A stretch of DNA of 50,985 nucleotides from Gammaproteobacteria bacterium (GTDB taxonomy: Bacteria; Pseudomonadota; Gammaproteobacteria; SZUA-21): the NCBI GenBank assembly GCA_003233345.1, contig QILK01000265.1:1-50985 (forward strand), read 5' to 3'. Below the pieces are notes generated by a model, which did not search any database, had not been told where the DNA came from, and saw only the letters and a program-made list of their open reading frames with translations. Shown one piece after another: positions 24,947 through 33,319 of this stretch. The position numbers and the translations under genes were made by a program. Position 1 is the first letter of the stretch; every line of letters starts with the position of its first letter.

Positions 24947-25000
24947 TTACGTTATTAGAAAAGGATATAGTACCAGTGCAAAGTTGAGTACGTTATTAGA
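24919..25000. repeat. 41-bp tandem duplication
   Basis: Two adjacent 41-base units starting aaaggatatagtaccagtgc differ at one base (gattacg in the first, gagtacg in the second). The first copy overlaps the stop of the truncated HEAT gene. It is a recent local duplication. From 25001 to 25242 no gene is visible. Confidence 0.9.
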
Positions 25001-25242
25001 ATCGGTAAAAAGTAAGCGTGAATAAAACTAGTCAAGTTAAATACTACGTTGATTGATTGAAATGTATGTATTCGGATATCAAAGCGCGTTGAGTGTACAT
25101 ATTATAGATGAGCTTGGTATTAATGTTAATGGTAAATTAATTCGGTACTGACAATAATTAGGTCAAAATTAAGAAATGGACAACTCAAGCGTTAATAAAT
25201 CGTTCCAGCCGACACTCAAAGCTACGTGTCTAATGTAAGGCG

Positions 25243-25371
25243 TTTTATAAAGTGCTGGGATTTAAACAAATCGTCGATACTGATAATTATAGAAGATTTC
25301 TATCAATAGAGAGTGAAAATACATTTTCATTACACAAGACAGAAAATGTGTATTTCGATTCAAATATATAA
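25243..25371 (+). pseudogene. VOC/glyoxalase-family C-terminal fragment
   Basis: An open frame reads 'FYKVLGFKQIVDTDNYRRFL' then 'SLHKTENVY' before a stop at 25369-25371. This matches the first beta-alpha-beta unit of vicinal-oxygen-chelate proteins ('FYxKVLGFEQIVDTxNYARF'). The normal start lies upstream and is missing, and the second unit is absent. Sequence 25372-25507 holds nothing recognisable. Confidence 0.6.
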
Positions 25372-25507
25372 TTTATTTTGAATGTACAAATTTAGATAGG
25401 TAATCAGATTTGTTTGTATTTCGCAGGCGAAAATAGGAAACATCCACCATGGGAGCTAAAATAAAGCAAAACGTATTAAAATGGCGCAATATATTACATT
25501 AATGAGG

Positions 25508-25855
25508 TCAAATATAAACATAACAAATAAAAATTTCGATTATAAAATATATTATTACCGGGGTTTTGTTTTTATATATGTCTCTGCCTACTTTCCAAGC
25601 AGTTGCTATAAACCCTGTTACCATTAAAAACATTCCTAAATAGATCCCCGCGATTTTTATTCCGCCAATTAAGAACTGAGCTATTAGTGATGGAACGAGC
25701 TGATATTCGTTCGTGGCTGGAAGGGGGGCTAGTAAGGCAATATAAAAGAGAATAGAACCGAATATTATTAGGTAATCCGGCCAGTGGAGATGCAGCCACC
25801 AAGGGAGGTGGAACTTGACAATTATTTGCCACAAATATTTAAGATAATATGTCAA
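25508..25855 (-). CDS. Hypothetical small membrane protein
   Basis: 115 residues with three to four hydrophobic helices: 'YLIIFGSILFYIALLA', 'LIGGIKIAGIYLGMFLMVTG' and 'VIIYFIIEIFICYVYI'. No family is recognised. The only reasonable start is TTG at 25855 and no convincing ribosome site precedes it, so it may be a truncated gene. It stands alone between remnants. Confidence 0.45.
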   Translation of the reverse strand: MTYYLKYLWQIIVKFHLPWWLHLHWPDYLIIFGSILFYIALLAPLPATNEYQLVPSLIAQFLIGGIKIAGIYLGMFLMVTGFIATAWKVGRDIYKNKTPVIIYFIIEIFICYVYI

Positions 25856-26107
25856 ACTTGATCCATAAGTTTATATTAAGTAGACGTTATAATAGCCTTA
25901 AAGACAAAGCCTATAAGTAACTGTACGACCGGCCTTGATATTCAATCATAAACCGATTCAGCGCAGGATTCCAATGGAATGATCCACTTTTGATGCGGCT
26001 TGTGTATTCCCTCCATTTTGTTATAGCTTCAAAGTAGAGTCAATTAGCCAGCGCGTTTTCAAGTCTAAATTTTCATAAAAGGGTAAAATCTTTCGGGACA
26101 CTAAAAT
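25856..26107. other. Gene-free stretch with possible coding remnant
   Basis: The minus strand of 25915-26050 reads 'EAITKWREYTSRIKSGSFHW' and 'NPALNRFMIEYQGRSY' with one stop between it and the upstream part. This looks like coding sequence that has decayed, but the family is not recognised. At 26084-26119 an 18-base unit (taaaatctttcgggacac) is repeated in tandem; the second unit forms the end of the adjacent dispersed element. Confidence 0.35.
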
Positions 26108-26251
26108 CTTTCGGGACACCCATAAGTTACATTGCAACTTTTCACAACTAAAGCTGATTTGGTTCTTGAGATCGGCCCAACGTCGGTCTGTATTTTTCAA
26201 TAGCCTATTATCACTTCGATTGGCGAGAAAATTTCAAGGGTGTCCCGAAAG
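26108..26251 (-). repeat. Dispersed TIR element, copy A (MITE-like)
   Basis: The 144-bp element has perfect 14-bp terminal inverted repeats CTTTCGGGACACCC and GGGTGTCCCGAAAG. Its interior ('gacgttgggccgatctcaag', 'agctttagttgtg') recurs in the opposite orientation at 37009-37181 and, lacking its left end, at 33790-33923. No ORF is inside. It is a non-autonomous element; the transposase that moves it is not identified. From 26252 to 26479 no gene is visible. Confidence 0.75.
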
Positions 26252-26479
26252 GTTGTTTTGCATCCGCTAAGATGTTTATACAATTCTTCAGTATAGAATT
26301 ATTGGGCTTGTAACTCATATATTACCTCAGCATCAAAAGATAAATAGATGTCTGACCGTGGCCGGTAAGCCGAAGCCGCATATTACTCATTACCTGAATA
26401 ATGTAAAAACTATTAAGTAAACGGTAGCGTACTATTTTATAGATTGGAAGAAATGGTCGTGGTAAAGTCGTTTTTCGTT

Positions 26480-28201
26480 CTATTTCTTCTTGTTTACAGG
26501 CAAAATCGGAATTATATTAACCCCCCAACGCCAACTAGCAACATAAGCATATTTTTCACTAAACGCCACATTAGCGGAACGATTAGCAATGTTCCCGAGG
26601 TATACAGGGTTTTCAGCATTACTAACCTGGTAAACACTAATATAGTTCTCGGATGCTATATATATTCGATCACCCTTCACCTGATAAACGTTTGGCCAAT
26701 CCATTGTATCAAGTACCTTAATGGGCGTAGACCCTGGAAACCCATTTTTATTCAGTCGATACATATTAGTTTTGTTGCTGAATTCTGAAGTAAAAAGATA
26801 ATTTTTATAAACAAAACTCCGGGTCACGCGCCCGTTTTTTTCTAGTACCTTTTTGACAACTTTAAACTTGTTATTTTTATCAATCGAAATAATAGATACG
26901 CCTGGTTTACTATTTATCGACAAGTAGATTAGATTTTTACGCATAGTCACGCTAACAAAATTACCCGTTTTCATATCGATATCGCTAATAACAGTCGGGT
27001 TTTCAGGGTCTGCGATGTCTATAAGAAAATATTTACCGTCTCGAACACCGGCGATTACCTTACCCTTGTAAAACTTGATTTCACAAACATCCCCGTCCAG
27101 TTTTAGTGTCTTTATCAATACGGGTTTGTTTGGGTCGGCCACATTGATAAACTGAACCCCTTTTGTCGCGCCCGCTACAATCAGTATATCGCCCAGCTTA
27201 TTCATATGCCGAGCAAAAATATCGAGATTATGATTGCTAACCAGTGTTGGTTTCAGGTTTTCTGAGATATCATAAATGAGTAAATTTCCACCCATGTCAT
27301 TAACGTATAGATACTTGCCATCAACGTGTACGCGAAGAGCGGCTTCTTTGGTTTCAATGTTCCCGAGCAACGCTGGATCAGATAGTTTTTTATATGGAGT
27401 ATATTTTACTGTGCTCTCAAGCGGGTTTTTTCGATTAAACTTGGTAATATCAATATTTGTATCGTCTATTAATTGATTGTCTGCTACCTTGTTTTTTTTC
27501 AATATTGTTTTTGTATAACCATACGAAGAAAATGCAACCTCATTACCCGCAACTATAGAATTGCTAGTGTTTTTTACGCGATAGAGATATTCCTTGGGGC
27601 CGGTTTCGAGTAAAACTTTATAGTTCTTAATCGACAATATATCGTTGTAGTCAATGACCTTATCGTTATTTATATCTTTGTCTATTAACGATAAAGTATA
27701 CAACTTCAGAGAATTGATTATATGATCACGGGTACCGGGGACGGACAGCAGGTACAATAAACGTTGATAGAGTATTTCAGTGTAGGCTGATACCGATATT
27801 TGATCCGTTTTTAAATTGGTAGAAGAGACTATCGCATGGAGTTTACCCTTATTTTTGTCAGATTGGGGATCTGTTATTCTATTTTTAATATTGAGACTTT
27901 GCCCGCCTGCTATGGTAATCAAATATACTGAATCCGCCTTAAATACTTTTCTTGTCCTGAGAGTTATTTGAGATCTGACTTTCGCTTTTTTGGAAGGCAA
28001 TCTACCGGAAAATACGGGTTTTTTAATATCAGGATAACGGTAAATCTTGATACTAGCACCTGTCAGTTCTCCCAGCAGAACCTTAATAGTAATTTTATCA
28101 GGTATTGATTTAGCTTCAGGGGCTTTAGTGGTACTCGAAGATACAGTACTAACAAAAAAGAAAAGCAAAATAGACGAAATAATTAATCCAGACTTTTTCA
28201 T
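26480..28201 (-). CDS. Secreted LVIVD-repeat beta-propeller protein
   Basis: 573 residues from the ATG at 28201, supported by AAGGAGC about nine bases upstream; an earlier start at 28243 would put 14 extra residues before the signal peptide. The signal peptide is 'MKKSGLIISSILLFFFVSTV'. Residues 30-120 form a beta-rich domain. Residues about 185-205 contain an EF-hand-like 'DKDINNDKVIDYNDIL', possibly calcium binding. From about 265 to the end there are LVIVD-type blades with repeating 'xLLIYDIS', 'VQFINVADPNKPVL' and 'YFLIDIADPENPTV'. These proteins are exported and probably mediate binding or adhesion; no enzyme motif is seen. It is monocistronic on the minus strand. Confidence 0.85.
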   Translation of the reverse strand: MKKSGLIISSILLFFFVSTVSSSTTKAPEAKSIPDKITIKVLLGELTGASIKIYRYPDIKKPVFSGRLPSKKAKVRSQITLRTRKVFKADSVYLITIAGGQSLNIKNRITDPQSDKNKGKLHAIVSSTNLKTDQISVSAYTEILYQRLLYLLSVPGTRDHIINSLKLYTLSLIDKDINNDKVIDYNDILSIKNYKVLLETGPKEYLYRVKNTSNSIVAGNEVAFSSYGYTKTILKKNKVADNQLIDDTNIDITKFNRKNPLESTVKYTPYKKLSDPALLGNIETKEAALRVHVDGKYLYVNDMGGNLLIYDISENLKPTLVSNHNLDIFARHMNKLGDILIVAGATKGVQFINVADPNKPVLIKTLKLDGDVCEIKFYKGKVIAGVRDGKYFLIDIADPENPTVISDIDMKTGNFVSVTMRKNLIYLSINSKPGVSIISIDKNNKFKVVKKVLEKNGRVTRSFVYKNYLFTSEFSNKTNMYRLNKNGFPGSTPIKVLDTMDWPNVYQVKGDRIYIASENYISVYQVSNAENPVYLGNIANRSANVAFSEKYAYVASWRWGVNIIPILPVNKKK

Positions 28202-28430
28202 GTAAAGCGTGCTCCTTAGACTAAAGACGATTATACGGTACACCCCGAATTTTATACAACGAATAATACAATATACTACCTACACTAATTCAGGCGATTT
28301 CCAGGCTGTCCTAGTAATTATTAAACCACTTCAATAAGGTTGTTGATAGGGTAGAAGAGTATTTTTTAGATCCACATGACTAACCGTCCACCTGATGTAA
28401 GGATATTTCTCGATTGCGTGTTTTTTACGA

Positions 28431-28755
28431 CTAGTCTTGTGTGACATATCTGGATATAATTATCACGAATGGTGCATAATTTTTTAGCCACTTTCCGTTA
28501 ATGTCATAGACACGAGTTTCAAAATCTAAACCACCTCTACTGCCTTTGTCAGCGTGCCAATTTTGTAGTATTTTATGATTTTTTTTATCGAAAATATCTA
28601 CAGCAAAAATGATATGTTCATGCATTTTAGTGCTTTTCTTTGTTTTTTTATTCGCGTCTGTCGAAAACTGGTAGTGGTAGGTGATACGTTTTAAATGTTT
28701 ATTATGTATAATTCCCTCAAAGCATTTTTTAGAGCCGATTACAAAACATATCGGT
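28431..28755 (-). pseudogene. Unrecognised coding remnant, start lost
   Basis: An open frame of about 107 codons ends at 28431. Its only ATG gives 64 residues ('MHEHIIFAVDIFDKKNHKIL' onward), but clearly coding-like sequence continues in frame for 43 more codons upstream ('CFEGIIHNKHLKRITYHYQF') until a TGA. Just before that, another frame offers 'MSANYVDDEHR', so a frameshift near 28750 probably broke a longer gene. The family is not recognised. The sequence 28756-28921 holds no other gene. Confidence 0.4.
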
Positions 28756-28921
28756 GCTCATCGTCTACATAATTAGCACTCATTGTTCGAATTAATTTAT
28801 TGAACCAACAAACTACTTTACGCTTTTTAATTTCCAACTTCTCTACATTTTATTTTACTTATACTCTTCTTTTTAAGTAAGCGTCAGACCTGCTGATAAC
28901 TGGACGCATACGCGCATAGTC

Positions 28922-29689
28922 TTATCTCGTTATCACACGCGCAGACCAACCATCATAGTCACCATTAAACTGATCCGCCTTCTCCAATAGCTTGATAGTT
29001 ATCGGATTCATCTCATCAGGTAGTGGAATCGCTTCTGTTTGATAAAACGATAATTGAAACTTATCTTTGATTTTGCCAACCCGTACATATTCCTCTACTC
29101 TAAATTTATTACCCCTTAGCCAGTCACAAAAATTTTTGACATCATTTTCACTATCAAAGAAAGCTAAGTGGTCAATTCGACGAGCTTGTTTTAACATATC
29201 ACGTTGTTCAACAAGTGCGTCTATAATTTCTTTATCCTGAATAACCCGTAAATCCCGTTTGGTCGGAAACAAGTAATTCCAATAACTATCTCTATCGGGA
29301 TCATGGTTGTATGAAGTGGCTAATTCGTAATAACTTTGGCTCTCGATCAATGAGACACACTCAGTCAGTGTTGATTCATTTGTATTCGTGTAAAATGTAT
29401 AAAAGAGAAAACCCTGAGTAGTAATTCTACCGACGTAAAGACAATCAACCTCAGCCATTCTATCTATCAGAACCTGCTCCAAGGCCATAACTTCTCGATA
29501 TTCAGTTTCAGTTAATCCCACGCCATTATCACCGGGTTCCTTAATTGTCAATCGAACATCAAGTGAATAACCGTAACCCCAGTCATTGATCACATCTTTA
29601 ACCGCATGATTATAGATCACATATGTTTCATGGCCACGGGTTATTGTATGATAAAGATTCCATTTTTCCTCTACCTGAGTCATATTCAC
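28922..29689 (-). CDS. DUF695 plus RraB-like (RNase E inhibitor) protein
   Basis: 255 residues with two recognisable parts. Residues 5-135 fit DUF695 ('WNLYHTITRGHETYVIYN', 'CLYVGRITTQGFLFYTFYTN'). Residues 150-255 fit the RraB / RNase E regulator B fold: 'RRIDHLAFFDSENDVKNFCD', 'KFQLSFYQTEAIP' and the signature 'FNGDYDGWSARV'. RraB proper inhibits RNase E, but this two-domain form is common in toxin-immunity neighbourhoods and may neutralise something else. It is cytoplasmic. A GTG at 29689 with AGGA about ten bases upstream was kept as start; the ATG at 29683 is the alternative. Confidence 0.82.
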   Translation of the reverse strand: MNMTQVEEKWNLYHTITRGHETYVIYNHAVKDVINDWGYGYSLDVRLTIKEPGDNGVGLTETEYREVMALEQVLIDRMAEVDCLYVGRITTQGFLFYTFYTNTNESTLTECVSLIESQSYYELATSYNHDPDRDSYWNYLFPTKRDLRVIQDKEIIDALVEQRDMLKQARRIDHLAFFDSENDVKNFCDWLRGNKFRVEEYVRVGKIKDKFQLSFYQTEAIPLPDEMNPITIKLLEKADQFNGDYDGWSARVITR

Positions 29690-29740
29690 GAGATTTTTCC
29701 TATACTAAATTTTTGATAGAAACGTTAGCGTCCAACACCG

Positions 29741-29930
29741 TTATTTTTTCCAAATCCCCGGAACCAAAGCTCGATAGTCATCTTCGGTATTTGCAATACG
29801 GTATTTAGTTAAAACATGCGTTAAATACTCACTCGGATTGATTTGATAATTTTTGCAACTTTCAACCAAAGAATAAATCGCAGCTGCCGCATGACCACCC
29901 CTGTTTGAACCAACAAACAAATAGATGATA
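29741..29930 (-). pseudogene. IS66-family transposase (TnpC) C-terminal remnant
   Basis: The minus strand reads 'FVGSNRGGHAAAAIYSLVES' then 'NPSEYLTHVLTKY' and stops at 29741-29743. This is the conserved tail of the IS66 DDE transposase ('FxGSxxGGxxAAxxYSLIET'). All catalytic parts are absent. It ends where the IS110 remnant begins on the other strand. Confidence 0.75.
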
Positions 29931-29989
29931 TGACCTTTATGATACCGTCATACTGGAACAGTATCAATTAAGAGCTAAAGGAGAATATC

Positions 29990-30230
29990 ATGAAAAAAGT
30001 AAATGCTTATATAGGCTTAGACATTCACAAAGCAACCATTGCCGTGGCGATTGCTGAATCTGGACGACGAGGTGAGATTCGGTTTATGGGAATATAGAAA
30101 ACGAAAAGTCGAAGGTAATTAGTCTAGTTAAAAAAGTCACAGCTAAATTCACCAGTGTTGAATTCGTTTATGAAGCGGGTCCGTGTGGTGTTACTTATAT
30201 GAAATACTTGGCGCAATCGATTTGTTATTG
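29990..30230 (+). pseudogene. IS110-family transposase N-terminal remnant, frameshifted
   Basis: The start is well formed (AAAGGAG before ATG 29990) and reads 'MKKVNAYIGLDIHKATIAVA' and 'GRRGEIRFMG', the DEDD transposase N-terminus of IS110 elements. A TAG follows at 30095-30097. In the next frame homology continues as 'NIENEKSKVISLVKKV' and 'EFVYEAGPCGVTYMKYLAQS', so one G was probably lost from the run near 30088. Homology ends at 30228. The rest of the transposase is missing. Confidence 0.8.
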
Positions 30231-30277
30231 ACAGGTATCTAACGCCTGGTTTTGCAATTCAAAAACCACATACTAGG

Positions 30278-30345
30278 ACATCACCCATAAGTATAATACA
30301 AATCATGTTATGTTTTTTTTGAAATTTAAATAAGGTGTCCTATTA
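30278..30345. repeat. Possible short derivative of the TIR element family
   Basis: The left end aggacatcacccataagt and right end aaggtgtcctatta are imperfect inverted repeats and resemble the ends of the GGGACACCC element (compare gggacacccataagt at 26113). If related, it is an internally deleted copy of about 68 bp. Weak evidence. Confidence 0.3.
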
Positions 30346-30386
30346 GTTTCCCGCGTCAGGTGAGAAAGAATTAGTTATTTGGTTTT

Positions 30387-30444
30387 CGAGACGCGCGTCT
30401 CGGCTAACGGGTGACTCCCTTATTAGGGGTGACTCCCTTATTAG
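30387..30444. repeat. 16-bp palindrome followed by 18-bp tandem duplication
   Basis: CGAGACGCGCGTCTCG at 30387-30402 is a perfect palindrome. Directly after it GGGTGACTCCCTTATTAG occurs twice in tandem (30409-30426 and 30427-30444). No gene overlaps. The role is unknown. Confidence 0.8.
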
Positions 30445-30464
30445 CTACTGCAATATACGCAATC

Positions 30465-30596
30465 TTAACCGCCTTTTCCAACCAGGAAAGACGCTGCACA
30501 GGAGTCGATTTCTGCCACTACCGAAGTTGTTCGCACTCGTGTCAGTGCCTTTTGTACTGCTTGATCTTTACAACCTTTTGTGAGCTTTTTATTCAT
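30465..30596 (-). pseudogene. Short transposase OrfA-like remnant
   Basis: A 43-codon frame on the minus strand begins 'MNKKLTKGCKDQAVQKALTR' and contains 'SVVAEIDSCAASFLVGKG'. This loosely resembles the HTH start of IS3-type OrfA proteins ('FKDQAVQKALxR', 'xVAEELGVxxSSL'). The helix-turn-helix is distorted and the frame stops early. It is probably a decayed insertion-sequence gene. Confidence 0.4.
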
Positions 30597-30634
30597 TTTC
30601 ACGCCTCTTTAGTTTAATTCATTTAAAATAAAGA

Positions 30635-30655
30635 GGTGACAACTATCCTGTCACC
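30635..30655 (-). terminator. Rho-independent terminator after cassette ORF
   Basis: GGTGACA and TGTCACC form a perfect 7-bp stem with a 7-base loop. On the minus strand it is followed by tctttatttt. It lies six bases after the stop of the 126-residue minus-strand gene, in the right place to end its transcript. Confidence 0.5.
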
Positions 30656-30660
30656 GTGGG

Positions 30661-31041
30661 TTAATGTGTTGTACCTGATGCCGGGGCATTTCCATTGAGC
30701 CTTGCTTCGCAACCAAAAACCAACTCGCCATCTTGCTCGCGAATCCAGTGGTTTCCTACTGCCCTTGGGTCAGAACCAAATTTAAATTTACTCTTCTTTC
30801 TTTTAATAAGCCGCTTAATTTTTATTTGTACTTCTTTTGGTGCTGCCTGTATAGTAGATAAAAGCTCAGATTCGTATTTATTTATTTTTTTCCATACATC
30901 CATTACAACAGCATTCCAAGTTGTGATAACAATAGTCATTACCGCTTCAAATTCTTCTTTTGAGTGCTCTGCTGGTAATTCTAATATTAAAGATTTTCCA
31001 AACTCTAATATTGTTTCTGATATTTTTGTATTCGGAATCAT
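30661..31041 (-). CDS. Hypothetical cassette-borne protein
   Basis: 126 residues, soluble and basic in the middle ('KIKRLIKRKKSKFKF'). Conserved-looking segments are 'EFEAVMTIVITTWNAVVMDV' and 'SDPRAVGNHWIREQDGELVF'. I have seen this pattern in hypothetical proteins of mobile or integron regions, but no function is known. The gene begins 33 bases after an attC site on the same strand, so it is the next cassette in the array. No attC-like site was found behind it; a hairpin terminator follows instead. No strong ribosome site precedes the ATG. Confidence 0.65.
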   Translation of the reverse strand: MIPNTKISETILEFGKSLILELPAEHSKEEFEAVMTIVITTWNAVVMDVWKKINKYESELLSTIQAAPKEVQIKIKRLIKRKKSKFKFGSDPRAVGNHWIREQDGELVFGCEARLNGNAPASGTTH

Positions 31042-31073
31042 TTTCGTTTAAATGTTAATTCTATGTTTTATGC

Positions 31074-31136
31074 AGCTAACATTTGAGTTGACCGGGAGGC
31101 GCATTTTGCGCCGACCTGGTTTAACGATTGTTAGGC
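31074..31136 (-). repeat. attC site of integron-type cassette
   Basis: Read on the minus strand the site begins GCCTAAC (perfect R'') and ends GTTAGCT (near R'). L-box pairs are AATCGTTAAACC and GGTCAACTCAAAT, around inner arms GGCGCA and TGCGCC. The TAA of GCCTAAC is the stop codon of the P-loop kinase gene. All of this is standard attC geometry (63 bp). Confidence 0.85.
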
Positions 31137-31574
31137 GGTTGTTTTGTTTTCACTAATTCGATAAATCTGTTTAACGTCTGTCCCACTTGGGTAGATATAA
31201 AGACCGTGATAGCACTGGTTGATGCGCAAATGGTCCTGCACGGCATCGCTTTTCTCTTTTCGATTCTTAACATTCCAGTTCGCGCTCTCCAAATTGTTTT
31301 CAAAACAAATCCACTCAATTTCTATGTCGGATACCGAAGAGCACAGTGTCTCTACGATAGTCTCTCTGCGAGATGGGAGGCAGTAAGCAATTTCCTCAAC
31401 AACACAATTTTTTCCATCATTGAGCCGCTGTACCATAGCTCGCAGCAATTTCTCTTTTTCCTCTCCTGCAGTTCCCTCGAATATTTCAGCACTAGCTTCC
31501 TTTTCCAGCCTCTTTGCCCAATATGTTTTACCAGAACCAGCAAGACCAAGAATGAATATAACCTTCGTCATCAT
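31131..31574 (-). CDS. P-loop kinase-like NTPase, integron cassette gene
   Basis: 147 residues. The N-terminus 'MMTKVIFILGLAGSGKTYWA' contains a textbook Walker A (GLAGSGKT). Further on, 'GKNCVVEEIAYCLPSRRETI' supplies a likely Walker B region (VVEE), and 'WICFENNLESANWNVKNR' recalls the lid region of small nucleotide or polynucleotide kinases. Size suits a stand-alone AAA_33-type kinase. The substrate is unknown; such cassette kinases often modify antibiotics, toxins or nucleotides. AGGAG lies five bases before the first ATG. attC sites lie on both sides in the correct orientation, and the stop codon is inside the downstream attC. Confidence 0.8.
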   Translation of the reverse strand: MMTKVIFILGLAGSGKTYWAKRLEKEASAEIFEGTAGEEKEKLLRAMVQRLNDGKNCVVEEIAYCLPSRRETIVETLCSSVSDIEIEWICFENNLESANWNVKNRKEKSDAVQDHLRINQCYHGLYIYPSGTDVKQIYRISENKTTA

Positions 31575-31591
31575 GCCTCTCCTACTTAACC

Positions 31592-31656
31592 GCCTAACGT
31601 TTGAGCTGTGGGGCAGGCGAGTTGTTTGCGCCTGTCATACACGAACGATTTGATAT
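31592..31656 (-). repeat. attC site, R'' side decayed
   Basis: Read on the minus strand the site ends CTCAAACGTTAGGC (perfect R'), with inner arms GACAGGCG and CGCCTGCCCC and the left box ATCGTTCGTG. The expected GCCTAAC at the left has decayed to ATATCAA. It lies 18 bases before the P-loop kinase start, so it belongs to a lost upstream cassette. From 31657 to 31805 nothing else is seen. Confidence 0.7.
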
Positions 31657-31805
31657 TCATTGGGCCCTCTCCCCAAGAATTCAAGGGGTCGAACCTACAT
31701 AACTTCATGTAATTATTAAAAAATCACTACGTATCAGACTTTGAATACAGCTTAAAGCGCCTATTTTATAGTAAATATTATCCTTTTAACAAGGCAGTAC
31801 CAAAA

Positions 31806-32515
31806 TTATATTTTTTTTTGTGTAAAGTACTGGCCACAATCATCTAATTTCCTATACTTCATACCGATTCCAAGCCGTTGCTTAACACCCGTCACAAATT
31901 CCTTTGAGCCAATGGCAATATTCCCACTCCAATCAAGTTTTTCTGTATCTTGCTCAGTGTGCCAATTGCGATGGAGGTTCCCAAGTTCATTGAGCGGTTG
32001 AGTCTGTGTGTATGCCATCAACTGCTCCTGGTCTATAATCCTGTATCGTGCTGAGGGGACTGGATTTCTGTATAACCAGTTACATCCCATAATGTGGGAT
32101 GGCTCACCGCACCAGTACGTACCATATTTGAATCAATATAAACCATACAGCGGAACAAATAGGTGTTTGTATCTATGGCTGTTGCGTAGTATCGATCTTT
32201 CCAGAAGGCGCCTCTTCTTTGTTTTCGAGTATTGTAATCTTGAGCAGTTCGTCCCGTAATTAATTGCATGCTTTTTGATACGTCATCTCTACATTTGGAT
32301 GCCACTAACAAATGGATATGATTTGAAGTTGCAATATAATTTAAAACACAAAGGCCCCATAACGTTTTCTTGCCTCAAATAACCATTGTTTCCAGTTTAA
32401 TCGGTCACGTTTAAACTTGAGTAAAAATTCCCGCTTGTGACAGCGATGGGTAATATGCCAAGCATACCCTGGCAGAAAACAATGATTAGCTCGGGGCACC
32501 AAAGACTCCTTATTT
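31806..32515 (-). pseudogene. REP-associated tyrosine transposase (Y1, RAYT), frameshifted
   Basis: Three frames together reconstruct a Y1 transposase. Part one: 'FLPGYAWHITHRCHKREFLL' and 'LNWKQWLFEARKRYG'. Part two: 'NYIATSNHIHLLVASK', with the HUH motif HIHLL, then 'QRRGAFWKDRYYATAI' and 'YIDSNMVRTGAVSHP' with the region of the catalytic tyrosine. Part three: 'PSARYRIIDQEQLMAY' and 'IAIGSKEFVTGVKQRLG'. The frameshifts lie near 32370 and 32050. RAYTs mobilise short palindromic REP sequences; this copy is dead. The 144-173 bp TIR elements nearby do not look like classical REPs, so no link is claimed. Confidence 0.8.
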
Positions 32516-32592
32516 TAATTCTTAAAAGCCTGTTTTTAACATCAAAAAGGATTCAAATAAGGTGGTGATTTTTAGTCAATTTGTTCTAGATA

Positions 32593-32973
32593 TTATGTAC
32601 TTGCGTAGGTGCGACCCGATTTTTAAAGATATCGAAAAATCACCGTGGCTGGCTAATCAGCATTCTCGGCACAGGCAAATTCGATAAGCTGGTAGCCCGT
32701 TATGGCAAAGATACTTTTCAACAAAACACCTTAACACACAACATAAGTAATTTGAGCCGCTCCTTAACCGGAAAGAAAAAACAAAAACGCATACGAGATA
32801 TCGCAAAAGAATTATTCAAATTGACAACCACTATTCCCTGGTCACGTATTAATGAACTGGAGATACATACCCCCTCCTCAATATCCGATAACGAAAAACA
32901 AAACATCATCAAGGGAACTCAGGGAAAGTATAATAATAGGTTGAAAGTTACATTTAATCAGACGAGAAAGTAA
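32593..32973 (+). pseudogene. Unrecognised coding remnant without start codon
   Basis: An open frame with coding character runs from a TAG at 32587 to a stop at 32973. It includes 'GWLISILGTGKFDKLVARYG', 'LTHNISNLSRSLTGKKKQKR' and 'IAKELFKLTTTIPWSRINEL'. The only convenient start is a TTG at 32752, in the middle of the conserved-looking part, so the 5' end has been lost. The family is not recognised. It is strongly basic in the centre. The sequence 32974-33319 contains no identifiable gene. Confidence 0.4.
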
Positions 32974-33319
32974 TGCATCGGAGGACAATGAGAGCCACCG
33001 ATAACTTTAAACCATTGACTTCCAATGCCTACACATTTTGGTAAGACTCAATATGATAAAGCTATTGAATATCATACTACTATTAGAAAATTCTATTAAT
33101 TTGGTCTTACTTTAAATTATTTACTTTCAAATTTTCAGGGTGTCTCGTGAAATTTCCTTAAACGAATATGAGCACCCACTTTATCTCCCAATGCATTGCG
33201 GGGTAAAGCTTCCGCGTCCTGCTCTCGCCCCTTACCTACGTCCCGGTGAGTTGGACGCACCAGAAGGCGCCATCCAATGTAACGATATGGGTAGAAGCAT
33301 TGGGCATCCTCGGGTCGGA

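Noticed and set aside
24919-25000. Possible CRISPR or multi-copy repeat array
   Set aside because: Only two adjacent copies without spacers; it is a simple tandem duplication. No CRISPR array was found anywhere.
25180-25260. Possible third attC near gcgttaataaatcgttccagccgac
   Set aside because: One side resembles an attC box but no paired arm or terminal GTTRRRY was found.
31120-31653. Plus-strand frames opposite the P-loop kinase cassette
   Set aside because: The minus-strand frame has Walker A and correct attC orientation; the plus-strand products are featureless.
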